Assembly: GCA_022510615.1 (NCBI GenBank)
Contig: JAFLTC010000003.1
Coordinates: forward strand, 62,001-126,000
Reading direction: 5' to 3'
Source of the DNA: Lachnospiraceae bacterium
Lineage (GTDB): Bacteria > Bacillota > Clostridia > Lachnospirales > Lachnospiraceae
Length of the DNA stretch: 64,000 nucleotides
In this document: piece by piece, positions 42,833 through 52,588 of the stretch
Numbering within the stretch: position 1 is the first letter of the stretch
How the letters are laid out: each line of letters starts with the position of its first letter
Notes under the pieces: model-generated
What the model saw: only the letters and a program-made list of their open reading frames with translations
The model's database searches: none
What the model was told of the DNA's origin: nothing
Translations under genes and position numbers: made by a program

Positions 42833-43915
42833 TCATTCATATTCTTTTAATGGTACATAACAGTCTCCGATATAAATTCCAAGCACTTGGTTGATATCAA
42901 CCGCCTTATCAAACTGACACACGTATTTGTGAAAAATTTTTCCTTTCTTTTCGTATTCTGAAACACCACTGCTGTTTACCAGTGTTTTATCCTGCAAATT
43001 AGGACTGTCCACTATTTTTTCACTTCCGTCAATCATTTTAAACCGGATGGTAATCCTTGTATCGGAAGTATGCAGCGTATCCACCGGCACATTAGAGACA
43101 TCGGAAACCACTGTCATTCCCAACGGCAGGAGTTTTACTTTTTGAATCGCAGCCGTGGTATCAAGAAGAGAATAATTCATATCTTTGGTTCCTTTGACTG
43201 TAATGTTCTCCGAATCGGTATATGATGCAGTGAAAGTAAGACTCCACATGCCCTCCACCAATATATCAGGAGCCTTCACATATGGCCCTGCAATCAAATC
43301 TTTGAAAAATGCCGTGACTTCTTTTCCTTCTTTGACCTGCTTGTCCGTAGATATGCTGACAACGTAGGTCGCCACATTTTTCTTTCCTTCCAGAACTTCA
43401 AGAAGAGTACACTCTGTTGCACCCGGCACCAGTTTTGATGTATTATAATTTGAGCCTTCACAAAATCCAAAATAGTCAAACATTATGCTTTTCTCAAATT
43501 CTACATTAACCGGAGCTGTAATCTTCACAACAGCATAGATATTTTGGCTATCCATGACTATTTCTTTCAATTCAAACATCAAGTCCGGTTTACTGACCGC
43601 CTTCTCTTTTGTACTATCAACACCCATTTTCTGTGATTCTTCCTCACCCATTCCAAAAAAGTCCAAAATCGTCTGCTTAAAATCATCCAGAAAACTCGCC
43701 TCTGCCACTGAGGCACTGGAAAGACCTAAATATCCTGTTATAATAAGGCAAACGGCAGCTATAATAATTGCCACTTTAACGAAGGGTCTTTTTTTGGGTG
43801 CTGCAACACTATCTTCCTGAATAGTTTCAAGAATTTCATCTACTTTCTCATGGTAGGTATTCGGAACCTCAAACTTCTTTGCCGATTTTTTTATTTTTTT
43901 ATCAAAATATGTCAT
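42833..43915 (-). CDS. Anti-sigma factor-like membrane protein (DUF4179-like)
   Basis: About 360 residues: cytosolic N-terminus (1-45), one membrane helix (about 48-68, VKVAIIIAAVCLIITGYLGL) and a large outside domain that resembles DUF4179, found in anti-sigma factors of Clostridia. The ATG at 43915 overlaps the sigma-factor stop (ATGA), so the two proteins are made together, as expected for an inhibitor pair. It would hold the sigma factor at the membrane until an extracellular signal acts. The signal is unknown. Confidence 0.82.
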   Translation of the reverse strand: MTYFDKKIKKSAKKFEVPNTYHEKVDEILETIQEDSVAAPKKRPFVKVAIIIAAVCLIITGYLGLSSASVAEASFLDDFKQTILDFFGMGEEESQKMGVDSTKEKAVSKPDLMFELKEIVMDSQNIYAVVKITAPVNVEFEKSIMFDYFGFCEGSNYNTSKLVPGATECTLLEVLEGKKNVATYVVSISTDKQVKEGKEVTAFFKDLIAGPYVKAPDILVEGMWSLTFTASYTDSENITVKGTKDMNYSLLDTTAAIQKVKLLPLGMTVVSDVSNVPVDTLHTSDTRITIRFKMIDGSEKIVDSPNLQDKTLVNSSGVSEYEKKGKIFHKYVCQFDKAVDINQVLGIYIGDCYVPLKEYE

Positions 43916-44385
43916 TCCCACACACCCCTTTCCAATACCTTTCTCAGTTCTGCTTTTCCCCGGTTCAATCTGGATTTTACTGTTCCTACAGGAATATCTA
44001 AAACATCTGATATATCCCGAAGGGATAATTCATCATAATAAAACAACACAACAACTAATCGGTATTCCTCCCTCATCTGCTGCAAAACATCCCACAGTTC
44101 ATCATAACTTGCCTGTACCGGTTTCATCATTGCCTCTACTTCTTCATTTCCCGGTAATATCAGTCGCTTTTTTCTTATTTTCAGAGCTTCGTTCTTTGTG
44201 ATAGTCAGCATCCAAGGTTTAAATTTATGTAATGCACTGATTTGTTTTATATTCTCATATGCTTTTAATATTGCATTGCTGACAGCATCTTCCGCATCTG
44301 CTTCATTTTTCAATATAGCAAGTGCCATAGTATATAAATTATCCCTGCACTTATTGACATATTCGCAAAACTTTTTTGCTTCCAT
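43912..44385 (-). CDS. ECF-type RNA polymerase sigma factor
   Basis: 157 residues with sigma region 2 (about 10-75; DAEDAVSNAILKAYENI, FKPWMLTITKNEA) and region 4 (about 105-152; LSLRDISDVLDIPVGTVKSRLNRGK). Region 3 is absent, as in ECF sigma factors. It probably directs transcription of its own operon and the surface proteins downstream. ATG at 44385 has GAAGGG about ten bases upstream. A possible ECF promoter lies at 44439-44466. Confidence 0.92.
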   Translation of the reverse strand: MEAKKFCEYVNKCRDNLYTMALAILKNEADAEDAVSNAILKAYENIKQISALHKFKPWMLTITKNEALKIRKKRLILPGNEEVEAMMKPVQASYDELWDVLQQMREEYRLVVVLFYYDELSLRDISDVLDIPVGTVKSRLNRGKAELRKVLERGVWE

Positions 44386-44438
44386 AAATATTTACCCTTC
44401 ATTCGTTAGCACATTGATATTTTTTCTCCCATATATAA

Positions 44439-44466
44439 AGATACTTTAAAACGCAAAAAGGTTCCC
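44439..44466 (-). promoter_or_regulatory. Candidate autoregulated ECF promoter
   Basis: On the minus strand GGAACC (44460-44465, the AAC-type -35 of many ECF sigma factors), about 16 bases, then TATCTT near 44440. Suggestive only; no second site with the same sequence was found in the window. Confidence 0.3.
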
Positions 44467-44485
44467 GGATTTTAAATTTATTTCT

Positions 44486-44510
44486 CTGGCACGATGGCGC
44501 ATCATGCTAT
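44486..44510. repeat. Short palindrome overlapping the TetR stop codon
   Basis: Imperfect dyad with arms GCACGATG and CATCATGC around GCG; its right end covers the TAG stop of the TetR gene. Related sequences occur at 18170, 38886, 58850 and 62617. Confidence 0.4.
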
Positions 44511-45136
44511 CTCTCCATCCGCCGGATGATATCCCGTATAACCCCATATAAATCCGGCTTTAGCTCCGTCAGGGTTACCGGTTCCTGCATCAAAATAACA
44601 TTATGACAGGTGGAATTTATCAGTTCCACAACCATATAGAGCATCAGTTCAGGATTCCGGAATGTTCTACCGGATTCCTGAATCAGCTCACAATATCTGT
44701 CATAAAAGCTGTAGCCACCTGCTTCCGTTGTTTCGGTCAGCAGTACATGATGAAAAACGCCCCAACTTAAATTTTTAGAAATAAACTCTAACAGCTGTTT
44801 GTCCTCATCTAACTGGTTGATAACAGAATCTGCAATAAAAATGACCTGTTCCTCAAGAGAGGGAAGCTTTTGTGTCGTGCTTTCCACTTCTGCCTTTTGA
44901 AACAACTCCATTGTCTTTGCCACAATCAGCTTATCCCGCAAATCATACTTATCCTTAAAATACAGATAAAAGGTTCCCTTCGCCATATCCGCCATCTTTA
45001 CAATATCGGAAATGGAAGTGTCCTGGATACCCTTAGAGGTAAACAAGGAAAACGCTGCTCCAAACAGCGCTTCCCGTTTCTGTTTTTTCTTTTTATCCAG
45101 TTTGCCTAAAACACCTTCTTCTTTTTTTTCCCGCAT
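44507..45136 (-). CDS. TetR/AcrR-family transcriptional regulator
   Basis: 209 residues with the N-terminal helix-turn-helix (about 20-66; TSISDIVKMADMAKGTFYLYFKDK) and an unassigned ligand-binding C-terminal part. ATG at 45136 overlaps the stop of the upstream gene by one base (TAATG), so it is the last gene of the MMPL operon. It probably represses that operon through the palindrome at 49253-49275. Confidence 0.92.
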   Translation of the reverse strand: MREKKEEGVLGKLDKKKKQKREALFGAAFSLFTSKGIQDTSISDIVKMADMAKGTFYLYFKDKYDLRDKLIVAKTMELFQKAEVESTTQKLPSLEEQVIFIADSVINQLDEDKQLLEFISKNLSWGVFHHVLLTETTEAGGYSFYDRYCELIQESGRTFRNPELMLYMVVELINSTCHNVILMQEPVTLTELKPDLYGVIRDIIRRMER

Positions 45137-47130
45137 TACTCATCATCCTTTTTTACTTCTTCTGTTTCAATAATGAATTTCACTTCGCCGTCCATTCCCT
45201 TACCGATTCCGCTGAAGCTCTTATACTCCTTCCCGGCATCGGAAATGGCACGGATACGCTCAAGTAATGTTTTGATGTCTTTCTCATATGCACGATTTAT
45301 CTTTTTAACTCCCTGCTCATTTAATTTTGCCATCCCCTTCTTTAACTCTTCGGCACCATTGTCCAGCTTTTCACTGGCACTGCTTAGTTTTCCGATACCG
45401 CTTACCAGCTGACCGGTTGCCTGATTCAGCGCTTTACCGCCCTTTTGCAGTGTCTTCATTCCCTTATTTACCTTTTTTACGCTCTTTTTCATTGTCTTTC
45501 CTGCTTTTATCAGTGCCTTTGCTCCGCTTAACAGCTTTTTTTCATTATCTGTCAGCTTTTTGCCGCCCTCTTTCAGCTTTTGTATATTTTCCACCAGCAC
45601 CGGCAACTGTGTATTGAGAGTTTGGGAAGCAGAAGTCAGACTGGAAGAATTCCCGGACAACTTACTCAAAGAATCCATCACCGTATTCACACCGGAGGAT
45701 AACTGCTCTGCTCCTTTTTTCAACGTACCGTCTGCTGATGTAGCCCCTTCCAGTGCCTCTATCGCTGCTTTTTGAGTCTTTGTTACTTCTTTTAACTGGG
45801 CAATGAGCGCAGCATCTGCGCCGGAAGCCTCCAATGCCCCGATCAAAGCTTCATTGTTCGCAAAGGATGCTTTCAACTGTGCCAGATTGGAATGAATTTC
45901 GGTAATACCGGAGGATACCGCCTTTGCCCCGTCTTTCAAAGCCTTGACATTTTCTTTTTTCCCTAGTTCATCCACTCCCCCCGTATAGGTTTTCAATCCC
46001 TGATCAAAGGTTTTTATCTGGGAAGGCAGATCTTTTACTGCTTCATACAGGCTTGCACATCCACTGGCTATCTGACTGGCACCATCCACATAAGTCGTTG
46101 TACCACCAGCAAGGCTGTCAGCTCCGTTCACATATTCTTTCACACCCTTTGTAAAGGTACCATTTCCTTTTGCAAATGTGTTAATACCACTGGTAACTTT
46201 CTTTACACCGTCCTTTTCATACTTCTTGACAGTGGTCTTTAATGCCCCCATTTTTTCCGAAAACAGTGACATACTCTCAGACAGTGTTTTTGAACCATCT
46301 GCCAGCTGGGTGACGGCATCCGTCAAATCCGAAAGCTTCTCTTCCACCTCATCAAAGCTGTCTGTTCCATCCAGATTCAGTTCATCAAGAAGGCCTGCAC
46401 TGGCATAGGTAAAAGTATTGCCCATGGAAAAATCAGTTACCTCCGCCGTCACCGTAAATTCACTGTGGATTTTATCTTCATATTCCTCTTCCAGATTCAA
46501 ACTCTCTGCCAGGCCCGGTATACCCATACCGACTACAATCTGATTGGAACCGTCGTTGATTACACGCCCATTGTCTATCTCCACATGGGTAAAGTTATCC
46601 GAGGAAAGAATCATTCCCGTTACCATAACAAAAGGTGTATAGATTGTTGTCTTACGACCACCTATTTCCTTTGTCTTACTGGAATGATTTTCATAGGATA
46701 CCTTTATTTTTACGGTTCCGCTTTTTCCTAACATCTCCTGAGGAGTCATTTCCTGTCCGTCCAGAAAATAGGTAAGTTTCAACTCCACCGGTAATTCTTT
46801 CGTCGTCTTTCCCTGATAGTAAATATCCTCTCCTGCCATGCTCCAGTCCATCGATTTTCCGGACTGGCTATAAGTTTCCTCCCCCTTGACATTGATAATA
46901 TCTGTCAAATCAGAAGAATCCTTTACCGTACCGGAGACAAGGCCGGAATTTTTCAGCCAGTCTGCCACGGTAATTTCCGTCACCTGTCCATCCGCCCCGG
47001 CATTGACATATACTGACTCTTGCTTGGATATTTTCTTTGCGGCAGCAAAAGAACCGCTTCCTAATATCAGACTGAGTACGAGAACTCCACTGAGTACTGT
47101 TTTTCCCATAATCTTCACATTTTTATTCAT
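45136..47130 (-). CDS. Secreted heptad-repeat (YhgE/Pip-like) partner of MMPL transporter
   Basis: 664 residues: signal peptide (about 1-28, LVLSLILGSGSFAAAKK), a beta-rich domain (about 30-270), then a long helical region (270-610) with X-X-X-Leu-X-X-Gly/Ala heptads such as LSSASEKLDNGAEELKKG. This heptad type is characteristic of YhgE/Pip-like proteins. No C-terminal membrane segment is seen, unlike full-length YhgE. The ATG at 47130 has AAGGAGG nine bases upstream. Constant position with an MMPL gene suggests a periplasm-like wall-zone adaptor for the transporter. Confidence 0.8.
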   Translation of the reverse strand: MNKNVKIMGKTVLSGVLVLSLILGSGSFAAAKKISKQESVYVNAGADGQVTEITVADWLKNSGLVSGTVKDSSDLTDIINVKGEETYSQSGKSMDWSMAGEDIYYQGKTTKELPVELKLTYFLDGQEMTPQEMLGKSGTVKIKVSYENHSSKTKEIGGRKTTIYTPFVMVTGMILSSDNFTHVEIDNGRVINDGSNQIVVGMGIPGLAESLNLEEEYEDKIHSEFTVTAEVTDFSMGNTFTYASAGLLDELNLDGTDSFDEVEEKLSDLTDAVTQLADGSKTLSESMSLFSEKMGALKTTVKKYEKDGVKKVTSGINTFAKGNGTFTKGVKEYVNGADSLAGGTTTYVDGASQIASGCASLYEAVKDLPSQIKTFDQGLKTYTGGVDELGKKENVKALKDGAKAVSSGITEIHSNLAQLKASFANNEALIGALEASGADAALIAQLKEVTKTQKAAIEALEGATSADGTLKKGAEQLSSGVNTVMDSLSKLSGNSSSLTSASQTLNTQLPVLVENIQKLKEGGKKLTDNEKKLLSGAKALIKAGKTMKKSVKKVNKGMKTLQKGGKALNQATGQLVSGIGKLSSASEKLDNGAEELKKGMAKLNEQGVKKINRAYEKDIKTLLERIRAISDAGKEYKSFSGIGKGMDGEVKFIIETEEVKKDDE

Positions 47131-47144
47131 AATCCGATACCTCC

Positions 47145-49223
47145 TTAATAATCTATCTTTCTCATATCCCATGTTGTCTTGCATATCACTTTATCAAATA
47201 CTGTCAGCATTGCCGGCAGAATCAGAATAACCACAATCATACTGATAACAGCCCCTCTGGCAAGCAGTGTACAGATTGCCTTTATCATATCAATATTGGA
47301 TGACACCGTTACTCCGAAAGTAGAGGCAAACAGACACATGCCACTGATTAAAATGGACTTAATAGATGTCCGGTGGGCAATGGCGATGGCCTCTTTCTTA
47401 CTTTTTTGCCTTTCCGTGCGCTCCTTGTGATACCGGCTGGTCATTAGAATTGCGTAATCCACCGTTGCCCCCAGCTGAATCGTGCCGATGACGATACCCG
47501 CCACAAAAGGCAGGGATTCACCGCTATAATATGGCACGGACATATTGAGAAATATGGCGAATTCAATAACCGAAACCAAAATAACCGGTATGGAAATGGA
47601 TTTGAACACAAACAATATTATGATGAAAATAGCAAGGATGGAAACATTATTTACATTGACTAAATCAATATCCGTAACATCCTGCAGATCTTTTGTCAAA
47701 GGTGCTTCTCCAATTACCATGGAGTCTTTATCATAACTTTTTATGAGCTTACTAATTTCATCTATCTGGGCATTTACCTCATCCGTTGCCGTTTTATAAT
47801 CCGAGCAGACAAACTGCAATTCATAATTCTCGCTCTGCAGCATGCTCCGGTACTCATTCGGTATCATGGAATCCGGAAAATTTGCTCCCACAAAGGAGTT
47901 CATTCCAATCACCCATTTTACACCCTTAACGTTCTCTACCTCTTTTTGCATGGCATTTTTATCCTTTGCAGGCATTCCCTTTTTCAGCAAAAGCATATGC
48001 ATATTACTCATATGAAAGGTTTCCTGCAGTTTCTCATTTGCCACAGCGGAATCCAGCGTCTGCGGCAGAGAGCCGGCAATGTTGTAATAAATTTCATAAT
48101 TTTTATTGCCATAATAAGCCGGTCCCAACAATACAAGAAACAAAATAACCGCCGCCGGCCACAGCTTAACAATTCCCTTCGACACTCCATCCAGTTTCGG
48201 AATCAGGTTTTTATGAGTCGTTTTATCAATCGCCTTGTCAAAACAGAGAATCATCGCCGGCAGCAGGGTAATACAGGTAATTACACCAATAATAACTCCC
48301 TTTGCCATTACTACTCCCAAATCCATACCTAACTGAAAGGTCATAAAGCAGAGAGCCGCAAATCCGGCAATGGTAGTAACCGAGCTTCCCGTCACGGATT
48401 TAAAAGTACCCGAAATGGCATGTGCCATGGCACGGTTTTTATCCCCCGGATATCTCTTTTTATTTGCCTCATAGCTTTCCAGAAGAAAAATCGAATAGTC
48501 CATTGTTACTCCCAGCTGCAGAATCGCCGTCAGCGCCTGGGTAATATACGAAATTTCCCCAAACATAATATTACTTCCCAGATTATATAAAATAGCCATT
48601 CCGATTCCCATCAGAAAAATAAGCGGCGTAACAAGGGAATCCATCGTAAGCAGCAAAATAAGCAGAGATAAAATGGCGGCCACCGCCACATACACCGGCA
48701 TCTCTGCCAGAGCAAGATTCTTAATATCGGTTACCACCCCGGACATACCACTGATAAATGCCTGTTTTTCTACCACCCTACGCATATCGGAAATAGCACT
48801 CATGGTAGAGTCTGACGACGTCGTGTTGTCAAAAAGCGCAATCATCATAGTGGCATTTCCTTTAAACAACGCTTCTTTTATACTATCCGGCAGCATTTCC
48901 TTCGGAACACTGATGTCTACTAGATCATCATACCAGATAACATTTTTCACATGCTCTACCTGTTCCAGCTTTTCCTTTAGGGCAACTACCTCCCTGTTTT
49001 CCATATTTTCTACGATAACCATGGAAAAGGCTCCCATACCGAACTCATCTACCAGCATATCCTGTCCGGATACCGTTTCCAGCGAGGAAGGAAGATAACT
49101 CAATACGTCATAATTTACTCTTGTCATTCCATAGCCGATAATTGACGGTATTAGCAGAAGCGCCCCAATCACAAGAATAAGAATCCTGTGTCTGGCAATC
49201 CATCTACCAAACTTAATTACCAT
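47145..49223 (-). CDS. MMPL/RND family transporter
   Basis: 692 residues with the RND layout of two repeats, each one helix, an outside domain and a five-helix bundle (helices near 15-32, 175-320 and again 355-372, 535-670). GATVDYAILMTSRYH and TMDYSIFLLESYE are the paired, aspartate-containing TM4-like motifs used in proton coupling (second of each repeat). MMPL proteins export lipids, drugs or wall precursors. ATG at 49223 follows GGGGG. First gene of the operon with the heptad-repeat protein and TetR. Confidence 0.92.
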   Translation of the reverse strand: MVIKFGRWIARHRILILVIGALLLIPSIIGYGMTRVNYDVLSYLPSSLETVSGQDMLVDEFGMGAFSMVIVENMENREVVALKEKLEQVEHVKNVIWYDDLVDISVPKEMLPDSIKEALFKGNATMMIALFDNTTSSDSTMSAISDMRRVVEKQAFISGMSGVVTDIKNLALAEMPVYVAVAAILSLLILLLTMDSLVTPLIFLMGIGMAILYNLGSNIMFGEISYITQALTAILQLGVTMDYSIFLLESYEANKKRYPGDKNRAMAHAISGTFKSVTGSSVTTIAGFAALCFMTFQLGMDLGVVMAKGVIIGVITCITLLPAMILCFDKAIDKTTHKNLIPKLDGVSKGIVKLWPAAVILFLVLLGPAYYGNKNYEIYYNIAGSLPQTLDSAVANEKLQETFHMSNMHMLLLKKGMPAKDKNAMQKEVENVKGVKWVIGMNSFVGANFPDSMIPNEYRSMLQSENYELQFVCSDYKTATDEVNAQIDEISKLIKSYDKDSMVIGEAPLTKDLQDVTDIDLVNVNNVSILAIFIIILFVFKSISIPVILVSVIEFAIFLNMSVPYYSGESLPFVAGIVIGTIQLGATVDYAILMTSRYHKERTERQKSKKEAIAIAHRTSIKSILISGMCLFASTFGVTVSSNIDMIKAICTLLARGAVISMIVVILILPAMLTVFDKVICKTTWDMRKIDY

Positions 49224-49252
49224 ACTATAGCCCCCTTTTGTCCTACATTTTT

Positions 49253-49275
49253 AAAAATGACCAACGTTCATTTTT
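49253..49275. promoter_or_regulatory. Palindromic operator upstream of the MMPL operon
   Basis: Perfect 8-base arms AAAAATGA and TCATTTTT with a 7-base centre, size and form of a TetR-family site, 30 bases before the MMPL start. A possible minus-strand promoter (TTGTGA, 17 bases, TAAAAA) would place it over the -10 and start site, where a repressor acts. Confidence 0.6.
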
Positions 49276-49398
49276 ATCATCTTATGCAGTTTATCACAAA
49301 TAGATAAAACAATCAACCGTCTGTTTGTACTTTTTTTTCCAACTAAGGGGCGAAGCTGCCTTACCCGCATATAGTAAAAACAGAGAGGGGGCTGTGTC

Positions 49399-50295
49399 AT
49401 GAATCGTGTAAGAAATGTTGTCCGGGTCGGAGAGGCTCACCGGCGCGGAATATACGGACAGGGCATTTCCATTGCCATTGTGGATACGGGACTCTCCCTG
49501 CACCCGGACTACAGTTCCCGAATTACCGGCTGGTGTGATACCTTAAAAGGCAGATCCATTCCCTATGACGACAGCGGTCATGGCAGTCATGTAGCCGGAA
49601 TTGCCGCCGGAGACGGACAATCCTCTCAGAGGCGGTACATCGGAATTGCCCCAGAGGCAAAGCTAATCGGCGTAAAGGTTTTAGACCAAAAAGGAAACGG
49701 AACGATTCCCGATATTATGCGGGGCTTAAACTGGATACTCCGAAATAAAGAACGCCTCTCCATCCGCATTGTGAACATTTCCATCGGTGCCAATGACAGA
49801 AAGACCTTCCATGAAAACTGTGATTTTGTGAGAAAAGTCAATCGTCTGTGGGACAGCGGCATTGTCGTAATAGCCGCCGCCGGAAATAAGGGACCTGGCA
49901 GATACACCATCAGTGCCCCTGGAAATTCCCGGAAAATCATTACCGTAGGCTCCAGTGATACCTGGGGAACACCGAACAGGACAGGCAACAATCACTCGGG
50001 AACCGGCCCTACCCTTTCCTGCATAAAAAAACCGGACGTCGTTGCGCCCGGTTCCCATATTATCAGCTGCTCCGCCTTCCAGTCAGGCTGGCAGAGAAAT
50101 CCATATTCCGTAAAAAGCGGTACCTCCATGTCCACACCGATTGTATCAGGAGCCATCGCCCTTTTACTTTGCAAATATCCCGATATGACACCCCGCGAAG
50201 TAAAAATACGACTGAAAAATTCCAGTACAAATCTTCATCTTCCCCATGAAAAACAGGGCTGGGGGCTTCTCAATATCGAAAAACTGTTATCGTAA
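49399..50295 (+). CDS. S8 (subtilisin) family serine peptidase without signal or propeptide
   Basis: 298 residues with the complete catalytic triad: D29 in AIVDTG, H61 in SGHGSHVAG, S243 in GTSMSTP, plus the oxyanion-hole asparagine N163 (AAAGN). There is no signal peptide and no inhibitor propeptide beyond about 20 residues, so it resembles intracellular subtilisins. AGAGAGGGGG precedes the ATG. It ends one base from the convergent glycogen phosphorylase gene, with no terminator visible between them. Substrates unknown. Confidence 0.9.
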   Translation: MNRVRNVVRVGEAHRRGIYGQGISIAIVDTGLSLHPDYSSRITGWCDTLKGRSIPYDDSGHGSHVAGIAAGDGQSSQRRYIGIAPEAKLIGVKVLDQKGNGTIPDIMRGLNWILRNKERLSIRIVNISIGANDRKTFHENCDFVRKVNRLWDSGIVVIAAAGNKGPGRYTISAPGNSRKIITVGSSDTWGTPNRTGNNHSGTGPTLSCIKKPDVVAPGSHIISCSAFQSGWQRNPYSVKSGTSMSTPIVSGAIALLLCKYPDMTPREVKIRLKNSSTNLHLPHEKQGWGLLNIEKLLS

Positions 50296-50296
50296 T

Positions 50297-52549
50297 CTAT
50301 CCCAGATGCCAGATATCCTCATTATACTGGGCAATGGTCCGATCCGAAGAGAAAAATCCCGCTTTGGCAATATTGACTAACATTTTTTTTGCCCATGCCT
50401 TTTTATCTTCATAATCCGCATAAGCTCTCTCCTTTGCCTCCACATAGGACGGATAGTCCGGGAATGTCATAAACCAGTCTTTATTCAGCAATTCCTGATA
50501 CAGGCGTTTTAAGCATTCCTTGTTGCCCAGACGCAACATCTTTTTACTGACAATAAAATCTACTGCCTCTTTTAATTCCGGATTTTTCTCATAGTAATCT
50601 CTGGAGCAATAATCCCCCCTGTCATAGCGGGCCATTACCGTGTCGCTGTCCTCACCGAACACATAAATATTTTCATCTCCCACAAGCTGATGAATTTCTA
50701 CATTGGCACCGTCCTCGGTTCCCAGTGTGATAGCACCGTTTAACATAAATTTCATATTTCCGGTACCGCTTGCCTCCTTGGAGGCTAAGGAAATCTGCTC
50801 GGATATATCGCAGGAAGGAATAAGTTTTTCCGCCATCGTTACATTATAATTTTCCACCATGACTACACGAAGATAAGGGCGAACCTCTTTATCCTTGGCA
50901 ATCAGCTTCTGCAGGCAGAGAATCAGATGAATAATGTCCTTGGCAATGACATATGCCGGTGCTGCCTTTGCACCGAAAATAAGGGTAATCGGCCGTTTCG
51001 GGCGCTTGCCTGCTTTGATTTCCAGATACTTGTGTATCGCATAGAGGGCATTTAACTGCTGCCTCTTATACTCATGGAGACGCTTCACCTGAATATCAAA
51101 AATGGAATCCTCATCCAGAGTAAGTTTCTGGGTTTCCTTCAGATAAAGGCAAACCTCGTGCTTTTTCTCCTTCTTAATGGCAATCAGCCGGTTCAAAACC
51201 TCTTCATCCTCTTTGTAATCCAATAGCTTCTCTAATTCTCTGGCATCCTTTTTAAAGCCGTTACCAATCGTATCTTCTAACAGACTTGTCAGTGGATGGT
51301 TGCAGTGTAAAAGCCAGCGTCTGAAGGTAATACCGTTGGTTTTGTTATTAAATTTTTCCGGGTACAGCTGGTAAAAATCGTTAAGCTCGCTGTTTTTCAA
51401 AATCTCTGTGTGAAGCTCCGCCACACCGTTTACACTGTGACCAAAATGCATATCCATATGGGCCATATGCACCCGCTCTTCCCCATCAATAATGGCAACT
51501 GCCGGATTGTTATACTTTTCCAAAATCTTCTCATTCAGACGGCGGATAATCGGCACCAGTGCCGGGGCAACCTTTTCAATAAAGGAAACCGGCCATTTTT
51601 CTAATGCCTCCGCAAGAATAGTGTGATTGGTATAGGCGCAGGAGTCCGTTACGATCTGCACCGCTTCCTCCCATTCTATTCCCTTTTCCGTTAAAAGTCT
51701 GATTAATTCCGGAATGACCATGGAAGGATGGGTATCATTAATCTGGATTGCCACATAATCGGCAAGGTCATGGAGATTACTGCCCCTCTCCAAGGCCTCT
51801 GCAAGAATCAGCTGGGCGCCGCAGCTTACCATGAAATATTGCTGGTAAACCCGGAGCAGTCTGCCTGCCTCATCGCTGTCATCCGGATATAAAAACAACG
51901 TCAGATTTTTCCGTATCTCTTCCTTGTCAAAGTCGATTCCCTTCCCCACAATAGACTCCTCCAGGGAATCTAAATCAAATAAATGCAGACGGTTTGTACC
52001 ATTGTCATAGCCTGTTACTAAAATATCGTACATCGTAGCAATGACATTGAAATCACCAAAAGAAACGGAAAACTTTTTATCACTGCGAATCAGCCAGCTA
52101 TCCTTTTCAATCCATCTGTTTGGAAGCTCTTTTTGCCGGCAGCGTTTAAACTTTTGCTGAAACAATCCAAAATGATAGTTCAGTCCGATACCATCCCCGG
52201 CAAGTCCCAGTGTGGCAATGGAATCCAGAAAGCATGCCGCCAGTCTTCCCAGTCCGCCATTTCCCAATGACGGCTCCGGCTCTCTCTCCTCCAGACGGGC
52301 AAGGCTTTTTCCCGCAGCCTGCAGTTCCTTTTCGATCTGCTCATAAATCCCAAGATTAATCAGATTGTTGCTGAGAAGCTTTCCAATCAAAAACTCGGCA
52401 GAAATATAATATAACTTTTTTTTCTGTCCGGTAATTTCTTTTCCGGCAGCACGCTCCTGTACCAGTGTCATTAAGGCGTGATACAGCTCCTCCTCCCTAC
52501 AGTCTGCAATCTTTCTCCCATACATTTTCAATACGATTTCTTCTAACAT
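50297..52549 (-). CDS. glgP: Glycogen/alpha-glucan phosphorylase
   Basis: 750 residues of glycosyltransferase family 35. It releases glucose 1-phosphate from alpha-1,4-glucans with pyridoxal phosphate bound at K600 in [15 protein letters not shown]. Other family stretches are [12 protein letters not shown] and NDTHPSM. It is shorter than the Escherichia coli enzyme (about 815) but has no visible gap in the core. ATG at 52549 follows AGGAAAACA. The gene is alone on its strand with respect to other glycogen genes. Sits convergent with the S8 peptidase. Confidence 0.95.
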   Translation of the reverse strand: MLEEIVLKMYGRKIADCREEELYHALMTLVQERAAGKEITGQKKKLYYISAEFLIGKLLSNNLINLGIYEQIEKELQAAGKSLARLEEREPEPSLGNGGLGRLAACFLDSIATLGLAGDGIGLNYHFGLFQQKFKRCRQKELPNRWIEKDSWLIRSDKKFSVSFGDFNVIATMYDILVTGYDNGTNRLHLFDLDSLEESIVGKGIDFDKEEIRKNLTLFLYPDDSDEAGRLLRVYQQYFMVSCGAQLILAEALERGSNLHDLADYVAIQINDTHPSMVIPELIRLLTEKGIEWEEAVQIVTDSCAYTNHTILAEALEKWPVSFIEKVAPALVPIIRRLNEKILEKYNNPAVAIIDGEERVHMAHMDMHFGHSVNGVAELHTEILKNSELNDFYQLYPEKFNNKTNGITFRRWLLHCNHPLTSLLEDTIGNGFKKDARELEKLLDYKEDEEVLNRLIAIKKEKKHEVCLYLKETQKLTLDEDSIFDIQVKRLHEYKRQQLNALYAIHKYLEIKAGKRPKRPITLIFGAKAAPAYVIAKDIIHLILCLQKLIAKDKEVRPYLRVVMVENYNVTMAEKLIPSCDISEQISLASKEASGTGNMKFMLNGAITLGTEDGANVEIHQLVGDENIYVFGEDSDTVMARYDRGDYCSRDYYEKNPELKEAVDFIVSKKMLRLGNKECLKRLYQELLNKDWFMTFPDYPSYVEAKERAYADYEDKKAWAKKMLVNIAKAGFFSSDRTIAQYNEDIWHLG

Positions 52550-52588
52550 TGTTTTCCTGCTTTCCTTTTCTTTTTTCTATTTGTTATA

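Noticed and set aside
49294-49503. 69-codon minus-strand ORF opposite the S8 peptidase start
   Set aside because: No ribosome-binding site, no conserved features, lies across the divergent regulatory region.
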